Below are positions 1 through 11,400 of a stretch of 64,000 nucleotides of DNA, piece by piece. The position numbers and the translations under genes were made by a program. The stretch's first letter is position 1. Each line of letters begins with the position of its first letter. The notes below the pieces were generated by a model that saw only the letters and a list, made by a program, of their open reading frames with translations, was not told the DNA's origin and searched no databases. This stretch comes from Adiantum capillus-veneris (Eukaryota > Streptophyta > Polypodiopsida > Polypodiales > Pteridaceae). The DNA is taken from positions 129,121,018 through 129,185,017 of the forward strand of contig CM043968.1 in assembly GCA_014529385.2 (NCBI GenBank), given 5' to 3'.

Positions 1-1139
1 TTTTTCTTTTTAAGTAATTGAAACATGTTTTTGGTAGGCCTATCAATCTTGCCAGCCCAGTATTCCCTAGTGAAAGCAAGGGCAATGTTGGCTTCAAGGA
101 TCTCTTCCAGCCTGAGTTCATTTCTAAGCTCAGTGAGTCTCTTAGAGGGGTGGTCAGAACTGGCTGAGCTTTTCTCCAGCATGGAGAGCTCCCCATGTAT
201 CATCACTCTTCTTTTTGCTCTAAGGTCTTTGGCCATTTTTTTATATAAGGTCAGAGTATGCTGTATATGGTACAGGGCTACTTCCCAAGCTTTGCATGGG
301 GAATTGTTAGAACAGAATGCACAATGCAAAATGCTTTTAATAGTTTCTTTTATGAAGTTTATACCAAGCAAAGATTGATCTAAGTGAGGCCAACCAACCT
401 TATAAGCAGTATCAGACCTCATCAGATCAATGAAGACAGGCTTATGGTCAGATAAGGTCAAAGAAGTATCAGTTTTACACTTAACCAACCAGTGGTCCTG
501 CAACACATTAACCGACATATAGACTCTATCCAATCTAGCAGCCCTGAAGCATTCACCAACTTGGTTATTGCTCCATGTAAATCCACAGTCTTCTGATACA
601 TCTATAATATTCAGGGAATCCAACAAGTCTAACCAGCATACTTTTTCTGTCCCTGCTAGAGTTTGACCAAGTGACCTTGACCTATCTGAGATATGTTCTA
701 CCATATTGAAATCACCTGCAACAATCAAGATGTTTTTGGGCAACCCAGCCAACTCTTTCCAGCATAGAGATCGTTCAAAAATAGCATTGGGGGCATAGAC
801 ACTTACTATAGTGTAGTTGATTGGATCAGATAATGTGACTGCGGTCCAAGTGCCTCTAGTGGACGACTGGGAGCTAGCAAAAACCTTGGACCATTTGGAT
901 GCAATTCCTACTGCACAACCTCCTTTTCCACCACTGTGATTTGTGAAGAACCATTTATACCCTGAGATGATTCTATTAAGATTCATTTCCAGATTATTTC
1001 CTGCTATTTTGATTTCCTGCAGGCATAAAAAGTCAGGTTGCATAGACAAATCAGCAAGCCACTTTCTGATTACCATTGGCTTGGCTGCATCTATAAGCCC
1101 TTTACAATTCAGGGTAAGGCCTTTGAGGTTAGAAAGCAT
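1..1139 (-). CDS. LINE (L1-type) ORF2, N-terminal endonuclease part, cut by window edge
   Basis: Reading the minus strand from an ATG at 1139 gives 379 codons without a stop up to base 1, so the frame leaves the window; a stop lies five codons upstream of the ATG, which supports this start. The product is the apurinic-type endonuclease that nicks target DNA to prime reverse transcription of L1-like elements. Seen in order: LNCKG (residues 10-14), LQEIK with the catalytic Glu near 43, SVYAPN near 114, AGDFNM near 141-146, RLDRVYM near 202-208 and SDHKPV near 231. All expected catalytic residues are present, so this domain looks intact. The reverse transcriptase would lie beyond the left edge and cannot be seen. 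Distinct in sequence from the second LINE at 19.9-24.2 kb. Confidence 0.9.
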   Translation of the reverse strand, partial: MLSNLKGLTLNCKGLIDAAKPMVIRKWLADLSMQPDFLCLQEIKIAGNNLEMNLNRIISGYKWFFTNHSGGKGGCAVGIASKWSKVFASSQSSTRGTWTAVTLSDPINYTIVSVYAPNAIFERSLCWKELAGLPKNILIVAGDFNMVEHISDRSRSLGQTLAGTEKVCWLDLLDSLNIIDVSEDCGFTWSNNQVGECFRAARLDRVYMSVNVLQDHWLVKCKTDTSLTLSDHKPVFIDLMRSDTAYKVGWPHLDQSLLGINFIKETIKSILHCAFCSNNSPCKAWEVALYHIQHTLTLYKKMAKDLRAKRRVMIHGELSMLEKSSASSDHPSKRLTELRNELRLEEILEANIALAFTREYWAGKIDRPTKNMFQLLKKK

Positions 1140-1722
<583 letters not shown>

Positions 1723-1724
1723 AT

Positions 1725-1736
1725 TGGTATCAGAGC
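1725..1736 (+). other. Copia1 primer binding site (initiator tRNA-Met type)
   Basis: TGGTATCAGAGC two bases after the 5' LTR is the standard plant Copia primer site, complementary to the 3' end of initiator tRNA-Met. Confidence 0.95.
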
Positions 1737-2084
1737 AGGTCACGTCCTCCCGGGCTTAGTCGCCAGCTGCTCCAGCACACGCCTGCTCACTTTTTCCGAT
1801 TTCAGTGAGCTTTGGCCAGCGTTCGCAGGTTGACAAATATTTTGGGACGGCTCGAAGAGCTTGGTCTGCTCAGAATTTTGATTTGGGCTCATTTCGGCCT
1901 CCGTTTCCACTACGGGCAGTACTGCACAGGCTATTTCGTCATTTTGTGCAGATTTTCTGTCAGTGCCGTTTTCTGCATAACAGGTGCTTTATAGTCTTCT
2001 ACGGTTTGTGCTATATAGCACAAGTTGTTCCCGCTCCATTTCTCCTATTTTCGGGCAGTTTTCACATCAGGTGCAGCATTTACC
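1737..2084 (+). other. Copia1 untranslated leader
   Basis: Between primer site and gag ATG. Short overlapping frames only. The gag frame is open upstream to 2025, but the first ATG of that frame with a good context (ACCATGG) is at 2085. Confidence 0.6.
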
Positions 2085-4607
2085 ATGGCTGACAACAACA
2101 ACACAGATGTGTTCAAGATGTTTGCTGCTGAGGACAGGTTGGATGGGGACAACTACCCTATGTGGGCTTATATGATGCAACATGTTCTTGTGTCAAAAGG
2201 TGTCTGGAACATTGTGCAGGGCATTGATGTACGTCCTGGTTCTGAAGATGTAGGCGATATTGAGGATGTTGCAGGTCTTGCTGCAAGGATTGCAGCTGTT
2301 AGAGTTGTTTTGCCTACGGCAGAACAAGCTCGTTGGGATGTTAAGGATGCGCAGGCTCATGCATTGATTGAGTTGTCTGTGAAGCGCACCATTATTCCTC
2401 ACATCCGCTCAGCAAAATCTGCAAAACAGGCTTGGGATATTCTAGCAGGTCTTTATGCAAGCCGCAATGAGGCTAAAATTGCTTTGCTACGTAAAGAGCT
2501 AGAGTCGAAGATTATGCATGAGGAAGATGATATGGACACTTTCCTTGCTAGTGTCAAGGATATCAATGAGCAACTCATTTCTGCAGGTGAAGTCATTTCT
2601 GACAGTTCCCTTGTGCAGACTGTTCTTGATGCCTTACCAGATTCCTACCAGACTTTCGCTAGTACTTGGAGACTGATGACCCAAGGAAATCCTGAAGTTG
2701 TCAAGTTTGATGCATTATGCACATTGCTGTTGCAAGAGTCACTTTCTAGAAAAAATAGGACTAGGCAGCGTGCAGTTGAACAGGCTTTTATTGCTTCTCA
2801 AAGAAAGGGTGGTAACAGTAATGCAGCCACTTCTTATGGTTCTGCTGCGAGTGGCAAAATTTCTGTTCCTAATGCTTCTGCTGGCAGCACTTCGTCTGGC
2901 AATTCTGGTGATAAGGGCAAAAAGAAGATGCGTTGCCATTATTGTAAAGCCAATGATCACTTGATCAAGTCGTGTCCTAAGTTGAAGGCCAAAGAGGCTA
3001 AGAAGAAAGAGGGTGGTTCCACTGTAAATGCTGGTTCCACTACAAATGCAGCCATTGTTGAGTCTTCTGTGAAAGGAGATTGTGATGCTAATGTTGATGC
3101 AGAATGGGCTTTTAGCGCAGAGTGCACTTACAATCCTGCTGTCCATGATGCATGCTTGTCAGTTGCTGCAGATTCACATGTGTGGTATTTCGACAGTGGT
3201 GCTACAAAGCACATTACCTCACATCGTGAATTGTTTACCTCTCTCGAGTCTGTCCCTCATGGGAATTCAGTCACTTGTGCCAACAACGCCTCTTATCCAG
3301 TTCAGGGAGTTGGAAAGATTGTGCTCACTGCTGCTAATGGCAGTTCCTTCACACTTGTTGATGCACTTTATGTACCTGGGATCAAGAAGAATCTCTTGTC
3401 TGTATCCGCACTTGCTAGACTTGGACTTGTAGTCAAATTTGTGGATGACAGATGTACAGTTCATGATCTCAGTTTTGGTGATGAAATTGTTGCATCTGGG
3501 CTTTTGTGCCGTGGGCTGTATAAGCTCACTTTGTATGACAAGTGTGGACAAAATTTTGCAAATGCTGTTGCAGATTCAAGGGCTATTTTAGATGCAAAAC
3601 TTTGGCATGCACGTTTTGGTCATCTGAATTTTCCCAGTTTGCTGCGTTTGCAGAAATCTGATATGGTTGCTTCTTTGCCGCCTCTTGAAGCACCTATCAA
3701 ACATGTTTGTGAAGGCTGTATTCTGGGTAAAATGCAGCGTTCTAAGTTTCCAAAGGATGGTTCAGTTAGGGCCACATGCAGGTTGCAGCTTGTGCATAGT
3801 GATGTTTGTGGGCCCATGCAAACTCCGTCCTTGGGCAATTACCTGTACTTCGTGACTTTCATTGATGATTACTCCAGGCATGCGTGGGTATTTCCGCTTA
3901 AAGCAAAGTCCGAAGTTTTTATGTGCTTCAAACAATTTTTGGCTATGGCTGAAAATGTCTCAAAATGTACTATGGGCACCCTCCGTTCCGATCGAGGGGG
4001 GGAGTATATGTCTCATGAATTTAATGCATTTCTGGCTAGTCGTGGGATAAAACACCAATGTACAGTGCCTTATACACCTCAGCAAAATGGTGTTGCTGAG
4101 AGGAAAAACAGGTCACTAATGGAAATGGCACGATGTATGGTCAAAAGTCAAGCTTTGCCGCATTCTTTTTGGCTTGAGGCCATCATGTGTGCCACTTATG
4201 TACTTAACAGGTGTCCTACGAAAGCTTTGCAGTCTATTACTCCATATGAAGCATGGCATGATAGAAAACCTTCTATTGAGCACATGCGTGTTTTTGGCTG
4301 TTTGGCATATGCTTTGGTGCCACAAGTGCAGCGCAGAAAATTGGATGATAAGGCTGTCAAATGTATTTTTGTTGGTTATAGTGCTGAAAGCAAAGGTTAC
4401 AGGTTGTATCATCCGCAAACAAAACGTATTCTGGTTTCACGGGATGTAGTGTTTGTGGAAGATTCTGTTCAACCCTTGCTGTCATGTACTAGAGACAGTA
4501 ATGTAAGCTCACAGGACATTTATGACACTTTGTTGCCTCTTTTCAGTGGTGGAAATACGAATGTAAGTTCCAATGAGGCAAATGTACAGCCTATGGGGGT
4601 TTCTTAA
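2085..4607 (+). CDS. Copia1 Gag-protease-integrase (first part of the polyprotein)
   Basis: 840 residues from the ATG at 2085 to a TAA at 4605-4607. Domains in order: gag of the UBN2/retrotran_gag type (about 15-240), a CCHC knuckle CHYCKANDHLIKSC (284-297), a Lys-rich linker, aspartic protease with WYFDSGA (Asp370), the pre-integrase zinc region with LWHARFGHL (about 507-515) and VCEGC, and integrase core with the D,D,E triad in LVHSDVCGP (Asp573), LRSDRGGEY (Asp636) and NGVAERKN (Glu672). Products would form the virus-like particle, cut the polyprotein and insert the cDNA. The same frame resumes directly after the stop as RT-RNase H. All catalytic residues of this part are present. Confidence 0.95.
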   Translation: MADNNNTDVFKMFAAEDRLDGDNYPMWAYMMQHVLVSKGVWNIVQGIDVRPGSEDVGDIEDVAGLAARIAAVRVVLPTAEQARWDVKDAQAHALIELSVKRTIIPHIRSAKSAKQAWDILAGLYASRNEAKIALLRKELESKIMHEEDDMDTFLASVKDINEQLISAGEVISDSSLVQTVLDALPDSYQTFASTWRLMTQGNPEVVKFDALCTLLLQESLSRKNRTRQRAVEQAFIASQRKGGNSNAATSYGSAASGKISVPNASAGSTSSGNSGDKGKKKMRCHYCKANDHLIKSCPKLKAKEAKKKEGGSTVNAGSTTNAAIVESSVKGDCDANVDAEWAFSAECTYNPAVHDACLSVAADSHVWYFDSGATKHITSHRELFTSLESVPHGNSVTCANNASYPVQGVGKIVLTAANGSSFTLVDALYVPGIKKNLLSVSALARLGLVVKFVDDRCTVHDLSFGDEIVASGLLCRGLYKLTLYDKCGQNFANAVADSRAILDAKLWHARFGHLNFPSLLRLQKSDMVASLPPLEAPIKHVCEGCILGKMQRSKFPKDGSVRATCRLQLVHSDVCGPMQTPSLGNYLYFVTFIDDYSRHAWVFPLKAKSEVFMCFKQFLAMAENVSKCTMGTLRSDRGGEYMSHEFNAFLASRGIKHQCTVPYTPQQNGVAERKNRSLMEMARCMVKSQALPHSFWLEAIMCATYVLNRCPTKALQSITPYEAWHDRKPSIEHMRVFGCLAYALVPQVQRRKLDDKAVKCIFVGYSAESKGYRLYHPQTKRILVSRDVVFVEDSVQPLLSCTRDSNVSSQDIYDTLLPLFSGGNTNVSSNEANVQPMGVS

Positions 4608-6371
4608 AATGTTTTAGAACAGCCTATTACTGATGCAGATGTACATGATGTACTTGATGAGGAAAGGGCTGAAAATGAGCAGGCTAGAGGTATGCCAAAA
4701 TGGCTGGTGCACACTTTGTGTGACAGTAAATTGGATGCACCTTTATCTAGTCGTACTCGTTCAGGCTCTCGCCATGCATCTTATGCATCAGATTGTTATG
4801 CTTTGGCTATGTCTAGTTTACATGATGTTGAGGAGCCTCTGTCTTTTGATGAAGCACAGAATTCAGAAAATTGGATTGCTGCCATGAAATCAGAATATGA
4901 TGCAGTTATAGAGAATGACACATGGACTTTATGTGATTTGCCTCCTGGCAAAAAGGCCATTGGTACGAAGTGGGTTTACAAGTTGAAACGCAATCCGGAT
5001 GGTGAGATCGATCGCCATAAGGCTCGACTTGTTGCAAAAGGTTATGCACAACAAAAAGGCATAGATTATGAAGAGACTTTTGCTCCCACTTGTCGTATGA
5101 CTACTGTGCGTTTTCTATGTGCATTGGCAGCTCATTTTGGTTGGGATGTACATCAATCAGACATTGTTACTGCTTTCTTGAATGGTGACATATTTGAGGA
5201 AGTTTATGTAACGCAGCCTCGCGGTTTTGTCATAAAAGGACAAGAGGACAAAGTGTGCAAATGTAAGAAGGCTTTGTATGGGTTGAAGCAATCTCCTCGT
5301 GCTTGGTATGAGAAAGCTGACACTCATTTGGTTAAACGAGGCTTTCGTAACAGTCCAACAGAAAGCACATTGTATGTAAAGCGTGAGGATGATGTATTTC
5401 TCATTGTGGTTCTTTATGTTGATGATTTGCTGATCATTGGACCAAATGAGAGACATATTGCTGAATTTAAGGCTGATTTGAATGCTACTTTCAAGATGAA
5501 AGATTTGGGGCTGTTGCATCATTACTTGGGTATACAGTTTAAGCAGTGTGATGGTGGTATTGCCTTGTGTCAGAAAAGTTACATAGAGACATTGCTATGT
5601 AAGTTTGGACTTGAGGATTGCAAACCTATTGCCACTCCCATGGAAACAGGTTTGAAATTGAGTCTACATGATGCTGGCGATCCTGCTGATTTCACTCTTT
5701 ACCAAACTGCTGTTGGCTGCCTCATTTATGTATGCAACACGAGGCCAGATATTCAGTTTGCAGTCTCGCAGGTCAGCAGATTTATGCATAGCCCAGGGTC
5801 TAAGCATTGGCAGGCTGTCAAGAGGATTTTCCGCTACCTTAGTGGCACTTTACATCTTGGCTTGTTTTATCCCAAGGGGGGATCATTGCTGCCAGACTTA
5901 CATGCTTTTTCGGACTCAGATTGGGCTGGTTGTTTTGACACGCGAGTGTCCACAAGTGGTTTTTGTTTCATGCTTGGCAGTTCATGTATATCATGGTTGA
6001 GCAAGAAGCAACCTACTGTGGCCACTTCGAGTTGTGAGGCTGAGTACAGGGCAGTCTTCACAGCTACGGTTGAGTGTGTATGGCTCAGACGCCTTATGGC
6101 TGACTTGGGTGTTGGACAGGACATTGCCAACACTATCTACACTGACAGTCAGAGCGCATTGGCAGTTGCGAGGAACCCAGTTTTTCATGCTCGCACAAAG
6201 CACATTGAAATGCATTACCACTATGTCAGGGAGAGGCTCTCAGCAGGAGAGATCAGCTTGGCTTATGTGCCAACACAGGACAACCTTGCAGATCTTTTCA
6301 CAAAGGCATTGTCTCGTGAGAAGCTTGAAGCTTTCCGCAAAGCTTTGGGCTTACTCCCCTTTGTGGACTGA
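4608..6371 (+). CDS. Copia1 reverse transcriptase-RNase H (second part of the polyprotein)
   Basis: Open in the same frame as the upstream gag-integrase, starting immediately after the TAA at 4605-4607; the first ATG is at 4692. Seen: the Copia RT start TKWVYKLK, TAFLNGDI, ALYGLKQSPRAWY, the catalytic YVDDLLI, then RNase H with FSDSDWAGC, SSCEAEYRA and YTDSQSALAVARNP, ending in ADLFTKAL. It copies the element RNA to cDNA and degrades the template. The stop between the parts is either a single nonsense mutation in an otherwise clean, recently inserted copy, or a regulated stop; Copia elements normally use one frame, so nonsense is the default reading. Confidence 0.93.
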   Translation, partial: NVLEQPITDADVHDVLDEERAENEQARGMPKWLVHTLCDSKLDAPLSSRTRSGSRHASYASDCYALAMSSLHDVEEPLSFDEAQNSENWIAAMKSEYDAVIENDTWTLCDLPPGKKAIGTKWVYKLKRNPDGEIDRHKARLVAKGYAQQKGIDYEETFAPTCRMTTVRFLCALAAHFGWDVHQSDIVTAFLNGDIFEEVYVTQPRGFVIKGQEDKVCKCKKALYGLKQSPRAWYEKADTHLVKRGFRNSPTESTLYVKREDDVFLIVVLYVDDLLIIGPNERHIAEFKADLNATFKMKDLGLLHHYLGIQFKQCDGGIALCQKSYIETLLCKFGLEDCKPIATPMETGLKLSLHDAGDPADFTLYQTAVGCLIYVCNTRPDIQFAVSQVSRFMHSPGSKHWQAVKRIFRYLSGTLHLGLFYPKGGSLLPDLHAFSDSDWAGCFDTRVSTSGFCFMLGSSCISWLSKKQPTVATSSCEAEYRAVFTATVECVWLRRLMADLGVGQDIANTIYTDSQSALAVARNPVFHARTKHIEMHYHYVRERLSAGEISLAYVPTQDNLADLFTKALSREKLEAFRKALGLLPFVD

Positions 6372-6436
6372 TCCTGTCCTTAGGGCATGGCACTTCCCTT
6401 TACTCATGTGCCAGCTCTCGTTCACCGCATCACTCC

Positions 6437-6446
6437 AGGGGGGATT
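6437..6446 (+). other. Copia1 polypurine tract
   Basis: AGGGGGGATT directly before the 3' LTR primes plus-strand synthesis in LTR elements. Confidence 0.85.
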
Positions 6447-6669
6447 TGTTACCATATACATGTGGTAGTGATGTGTGTGAACACACTAGGACCGCCGGGG
6501 CATTTTTTCCCTCTTTAGGAGGTTTTTTCCCCCGTGCATTGTATATACGCCCATCACTCTAGGGCTATCTATCTTTCCATTGCACACTAAGTAACATACT
6601 CTCTATTGTGTGCCTTGAGCTTCCTTCGTCTTCTCCAAGCTGTGTGTGTTTCTCTGCAACCCTAATTCC

Positions 6670-6673
<4 letters not shown>
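6447..6673 (+). repeat. Copia1 3' LTR
   Basis: 227 bp, identical by eye to 1496-1722. Confidence 0.97.
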
Positions 6674-6735
<62 letters not shown>

Positions 6736-6736
6736 G
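6674..6736. repeat. (GA)n right part plus poly-G
   Basis: 52 bp of GA continuing the tract left of Copia1, followed by about 12 G. The GA-to-G transition recurs at 19363 in this window. Confidence 0.9.
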
Positions 6737-7089
6737 CGCGGGGCGTGGGGTTAGGTATGGTATCGCTTCAATGGATGGGTGCAGGAGCCGTGCCATCTTG
6801 GATGCTATACCTGGTCGGCGGGCGCTGGGCTCTCCTTCTGCACATGGTGGCCGCCCTTTCACTGGTCTCCATCGACACCTTCTTCATCACAGATGGCCTT
6901 CGCGCTTATCAGGCAAGGTCGGGGTCTCTCTCTCTGTCTCTCTCTCTCTCTCTCTCTCCCCCGCCTGTCAGTGTTAAATTTGGTTATACTATAGAGACCC
7001 TCCATTTTTCATTGGTATGTCATCAACATTTAGTGGATTTCGGGCAAGTCAAAAAGCCTTTGCTACATCAACACACTGTAGTGTTGAGA
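6737..7089. other. No recognised gene; short (CT)n at 6924-6960
   Basis: GC-richer stretch with a broken (CT)n tract. Short open frames exist on plus but show no domain I recognise. Confidence 0.4.
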
Positions 7090-7315
7090 GAGAAACTAGG
7101 TCACTTCTAGAGATAGCATGATGGATGGTCAAGACCCAAGCTTTGCATGAGGCTATCATGTGCTTTGACTTGAGTCTTTCTTGTGTCATTTCGGCATACC
7201 TAATAGGTGCCCAGGTAACACTTTGCAATCTATCACTTGATTATGTCAAGCTCTTGACAATGCAAGAAGCCTTTGGTCATTCACACTTATGTCTTTGGTT
7301 ACTTTGCTTATAATT
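7090..7315 (+). pseudogene. Degenerate Copia integrase fragment
   Basis: Translating in shifting frames gives MVKTQALHEAIMC and, in another frame, NRCPGNTLQSIT. These match two consecutive stretches of the integrase C-terminal part of Copia1 (MVKSQALP..EAIMC and NRCPTKALQSIT). Several indels and stops; only about 75 codons survive. An old relic, unrelated to the insertion of Copia1 itself. It runs into the following phosphatase relic with no clear boundary. Confidence 0.75.
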
Positions 7316-7351
7316 AAGTGTTGAAGCAATTACACTAGAAATTGTGTATAA

Positions 7352-7915
7352 CAAGGCCATCGGATCTACTACCGTAGAGATGTTAAGCAATTTGTTTGGG
7401 ATTTGAGGCAAATAGCAGATGTAATGATTTGGAGCACTTGTACTGCTGCTAACATTGAGCATATCCTCAGTACATGTTGGCCAGACATATGGGAACATAG
7501 GACTTATTACTTTAGGGATCTCTTCTCAAACTGGCAATGTGAAAAGTGGTTGTATTTTGAAGAGATTGCTGGAGCTCCAAGAGACCTTGCAGGTGAACCT
7601 GTGTCTTTCAAGCCCCTTTACCATGTTTGGAACAAGTTTCCAGAATACGACTCCTCTTGGACATTGCTGGTAGATGACTCCAGATATAAAAATCTGCGCA
7701 ATGTCTAGGACAACTGTATATGTCCACCCACCTTTGATCCTCTTGATGAAGAACAAGACCCTGATTACCTCACGCGCACATTGTTGCCATGGCTGTGTAG
7801 ATGGGCACTAACCCCCAATACCCTGGAGTATACAAAGGCAAACCCCATCAACAATCCCAAAGATGAACTTTCGAGTCTAGTCTTTGAGTACTTTGTTATA
7901 AATGAAGATGAATGA
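7352..7915 (+). pseudogene. FCP1/NIF-type HAD phosphatase domain relic (copy 1)
   Basis: One frame stays open from 7352 to a TGA at 7913-7915 except for one TAG at 7706-7708. The protein has the pattern of the FCP1/NLI-interacting-factor phosphatase domain: VKQFVWDLRQIADVMIWST (the strand before the second HAD motif), WEHRTYYFRDLF, then LLVDDSRYKNLR (the Asp-Asp motif IV) and DPDYLTRTLLPWL. Members of this family remove phosphate from Ser/Thr, classically on the RNA polymerase II tail. The N-terminal part with the nucleophile DxDx(T/V) is missing: a stop lies at 7349. The TAG fits a Trp codon changed by one base. A second copy of this domain lies at 27016-27582. Confidence 0.7.
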
Positions 7916-8030
7916 GATTGTACATCCGGAAGTGCCAGAAACGTTATATATTGTACATTCTTGGTGGATATGTAGATGTTTCTGGATAATTGTTGTAATA
8001 TACTTTTTGTAATATACAAAAGTTCTGGCA

Positions 8031-8266
8031 CTAAACCACTTTTTAGTGGTGCTAAACCACTTTAGTACCACTAAAAAGTGGTAAATTTTTATTGAGTTTT
8101 TCTGAAACTGCAACACTTTTTAGTGGGGCTAAACCACTTTTAAGTAGGGCTAAACCACTTTTTAGTGGAGCTAAACCACTTTTTAGTGGTGCTAAACCAC
8201 TTTAGTACCACTAAAAAGTGGTAAATTTTTATTGAGTTTTTCTGAAACTGCAACACTTTTTAGTGG
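8031..8266. repeat. Duplicated 96-bp unit built of CCACTTTTTAGTGG palindromes
   Basis: 8031-8126 and 8171-8266 are identical over 96 bp at an offset of exactly 140 bp. Each contains CCACTTTTTAGTGG palindromes and an inverted pair (CCACTTTAGTACCACTAAAA). Further CCACTTTTAAGTAG and CCACTTTTTAGTGG boxes sit between. The same core recurs in the intron of the neighbouring transposase gene, suggesting binding sites or satellite seeds of that element. Confidence 0.9.
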
Positions 8267-8460
8267 TGATGTTTGGGGGGCGGTGGGGGGAGTGGTGAAG
8301 CATTCTCAAAAACCAACATGTCAATTCCATCGTACGTTTACACCAATTCCATCTTGTTCAATCTTTCACTAGATGATATAAAATCCGATTTGATTTACAA
8401 TTCAAAGGGCATGCTATTGTATATTGCCTCATGGTTTTCATTGGAAAGTTCGAACACTTC

Positions 8461-11400
8461 TCATATGCCATGGAGCACTACAGGCTCCATAGGGAACTTT
8501 ATTGCCCTTATCAAGTGGGAATATATGAAAACTACTGGCTTGTTATCCCACAGCTCATACAAGTTTTCTTGTAGGGATTTATACCAATGGCCCGTGACCA
8601 TATAAGTATGCTTCTCTATCTTATTGCCCCATGCATCAATTTGCTCGTTAGTTGTTAGGCCCTTAGCTACTACACACTTCAAAATGTAGAAGTCAACAGC
8701 CTCCTCATTATTCTCTTCAGAAGTGACAACAAAATTGTCTCCAGGTGTGAAAGCATAGCTTAAGGAGTCATAATGACCTGCATAAGTGGCACCATGGAAC
8801 TCCTCATCGTCCGAGTCTCCGTATGACTGGGAATCATTAGCAAGTGGCTCCAAAGTGTGATATTGCCACGTCTCCACATGTGATCTGTTCATACACTTTC
8901 TCCAATGGCCAAGCCTGCAAGGAAAACAAAAGCATGACAACCGTTTTGATCGCAATGCACAAGTGTTGTTCTCAGAATACCCATTCACACAGTGCATTGC
9001 TCTTGAGCCCTTCAATGGTTTGCAGTCCCATTGATGGGATCGCTGAACATTTCCTAGCTTGACCTCCCAGAACACCCTACTGACCTCCCTCTTTTGCTTG
9101 TCATACATAGTAGTTGTTCCAGTACTGAGATGCATTCTCAAAAAAGAGACAACTTCAACTGCACAAGTCAACCACATGCTATTTTGCTTCAACTGCTCAT
9201 GAGTTAGAGCCATTTTAATGACAGCCCCAGCCCCATCATGTTCCCCCTTTCCATGTCCTAAGCAAAAAAAATTCCAATTCATTTCCATGCCTGTAAGGCT
9301 CCAATATCTAGCAACAAAGTAAAACGGTCGCTTTGCTTTAAATTGTGAAGCTACTCCATCTGACCAAACCCAATGTTTTTTAAAGCTTAGCCCTTGATCT
9401 CTCAACCATTGAGCATGTAAGAGAAAAGCATGCTGCACAAATAAGGTGTCATGTTGTTTATCATCTGAGACAAAAAAGTGCATGGTCTTCTTTATTGCAC
9501 CTGATGCGATGCGGAAATAAGTAATCAAGACAAAGATAGTGACATGCGTAGTGTACCAATGCATTAACTGGATCTCATTTTGCTCCTTGAAGGAGTAGTT
9601 CTCTGCAAAGTCAACGACGGAGACAACCACATCATCTGGAAACAAAGAAATGCAGTCCTTGAGCTGTTGTGCTTGCCACCTAAATATAAAATTGTGAGTG
9701 ACATACTTCTTCAAGTGGTCTTGGTACACTCGCAAAAGTTCTCTAGGCAACATTTTCTTGTGGACAATGTCTTTCACAGTGCTCTTTCTAGCTTCATTGT
9801 TTAATCCAGTGGCACCCACTATATTTTTTAAAACCTTCATAGATACTTGCTTACTCTGCTCAACTTCTTCTCTTGGACAGATCTGAATATTACCTACACC
9901 GCATGCATTGCATGTTCCCATTAAGCATTGGTAGCTATGGAAACTATGTTCTGCAAGTATAGGGCAGAGTATAGACTCCAACAGTGAAGTGGTGCTCATA
10001 CTTGCATTTTTGTATGCAAGACATCCATGGTTGACAACTTCATCATGATGAAGGCATATAGGGCAGCTGCACATGCAGCAAGAACCATGAAGATCAAAAC
10101 TTCGAGTCCGCATGTGATTTACTACCTCTTTAAGGAAAATCATTTGTACATGCACAATACAACAGCAGGTGTAGCGATCCCTCAATTTTCGGACAAAGAA
10201 CGGTTTCATAGACTCGAAGCAACGTTACGAAATCTGAATATCTGCATACTTTGTCTTGAATCTTAAATAAATCTCCACCTGCAATATACATGTATTCAAA
10301 TGTTAAAAATAAACTTAGCATTCAAAACTAGTTAAATTGTTTCAAAACATTAAAAAGTGATTCTATATCACTAAAAACTGGTGTGCACCACTAAAAACTA
10401 GTAATGATACATTCAGTAGTATTGTTTTATCTGTGAAAATAATGCACCACAAATACAAATTAGTGTAGAAACTAGTAACCATACAAAAAGGTAGAATATT
10501 AAGAGGTTGTGTGAGGACAACTTAATAATGGTGAGAAACCGCATTCAGCGTAACTAAATTTGGCACGACTTAAAAGTGAATTCAAACCACTTTGACGGTG
10601 ATGAACCGCCAATACAAAATGGTGTGCACTGCTTGAATATGGTGGGCAACGATTAAAAAGTGGTGAGTAAGGACATGAAAGTTCTGGGGAAGTTCAGAAC
10701 TAGCACTTAAAAAATAGATGGGAGGGACAAAATACTAGGCGACAGACCAACATTAGCACTAGATAGTAGTCCAACACAACTTGAAAGTGGAGGAGCTCTT
10801 GTGAAAAGTGTTTGATGACCACTTTAGAGTGGTGAGCGACTAGTTCAAAGTGGCCAGTCACCAATTAAAATCCAGCACTTAAAAAGTAGTTGGGAGGGAC
10901 AAAATACTAGACGACATACCAGCATCAGAACTAGATAGTGGTCCAACACAACTTGTAAGTGGAGGAGCTCTTGTGAAAAGTGCTTCATGACCACTTGAGA
11001 GTGGTGAGCAACTACTTCAAAGTGGGCAGTAACCACTTGAACGCGGATAGTAGTCACTTGAATGCGGTTTCTGGCCACTTGAAAGCGGGAACTTGCCGCT
11101 TGATTGCAGTGACAAGGTTTTAGATACCACTTGAAAGTGGTGTTTTGCCACTTGGGAGTGGTGCCTCATCACTTGCATGGAGTGATGACTGACGTAGTGA
11201 CTTAGCACATGAAAGTGGTGTCTCACCACTTGATGACCACTTGAAATTAGTGAGCAACTACTTCGGGAACTTTCCGCTTGATTGCAGTGATAAGGTTTTA
11301 GTTACTACTTGAAAGTGGTGTCACACCACTTGGGAGTGGTGCCTCACCACTTGCATGGAGTGATGGACTGACGTAGTGACTTAGCACATGAAAGTGGCTT

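Noticed and set aside
25-378. 117-codon plus-strand frame
   Set aside because: Antisense shadow of the LINE ORF2, which has clear endonuclease motifs on the other strand.
1725-1736. Possible tRNA gene remnants at primer sites
   Set aside because: Only the short primer complementarity is present; no tRNA fold in the flanks.
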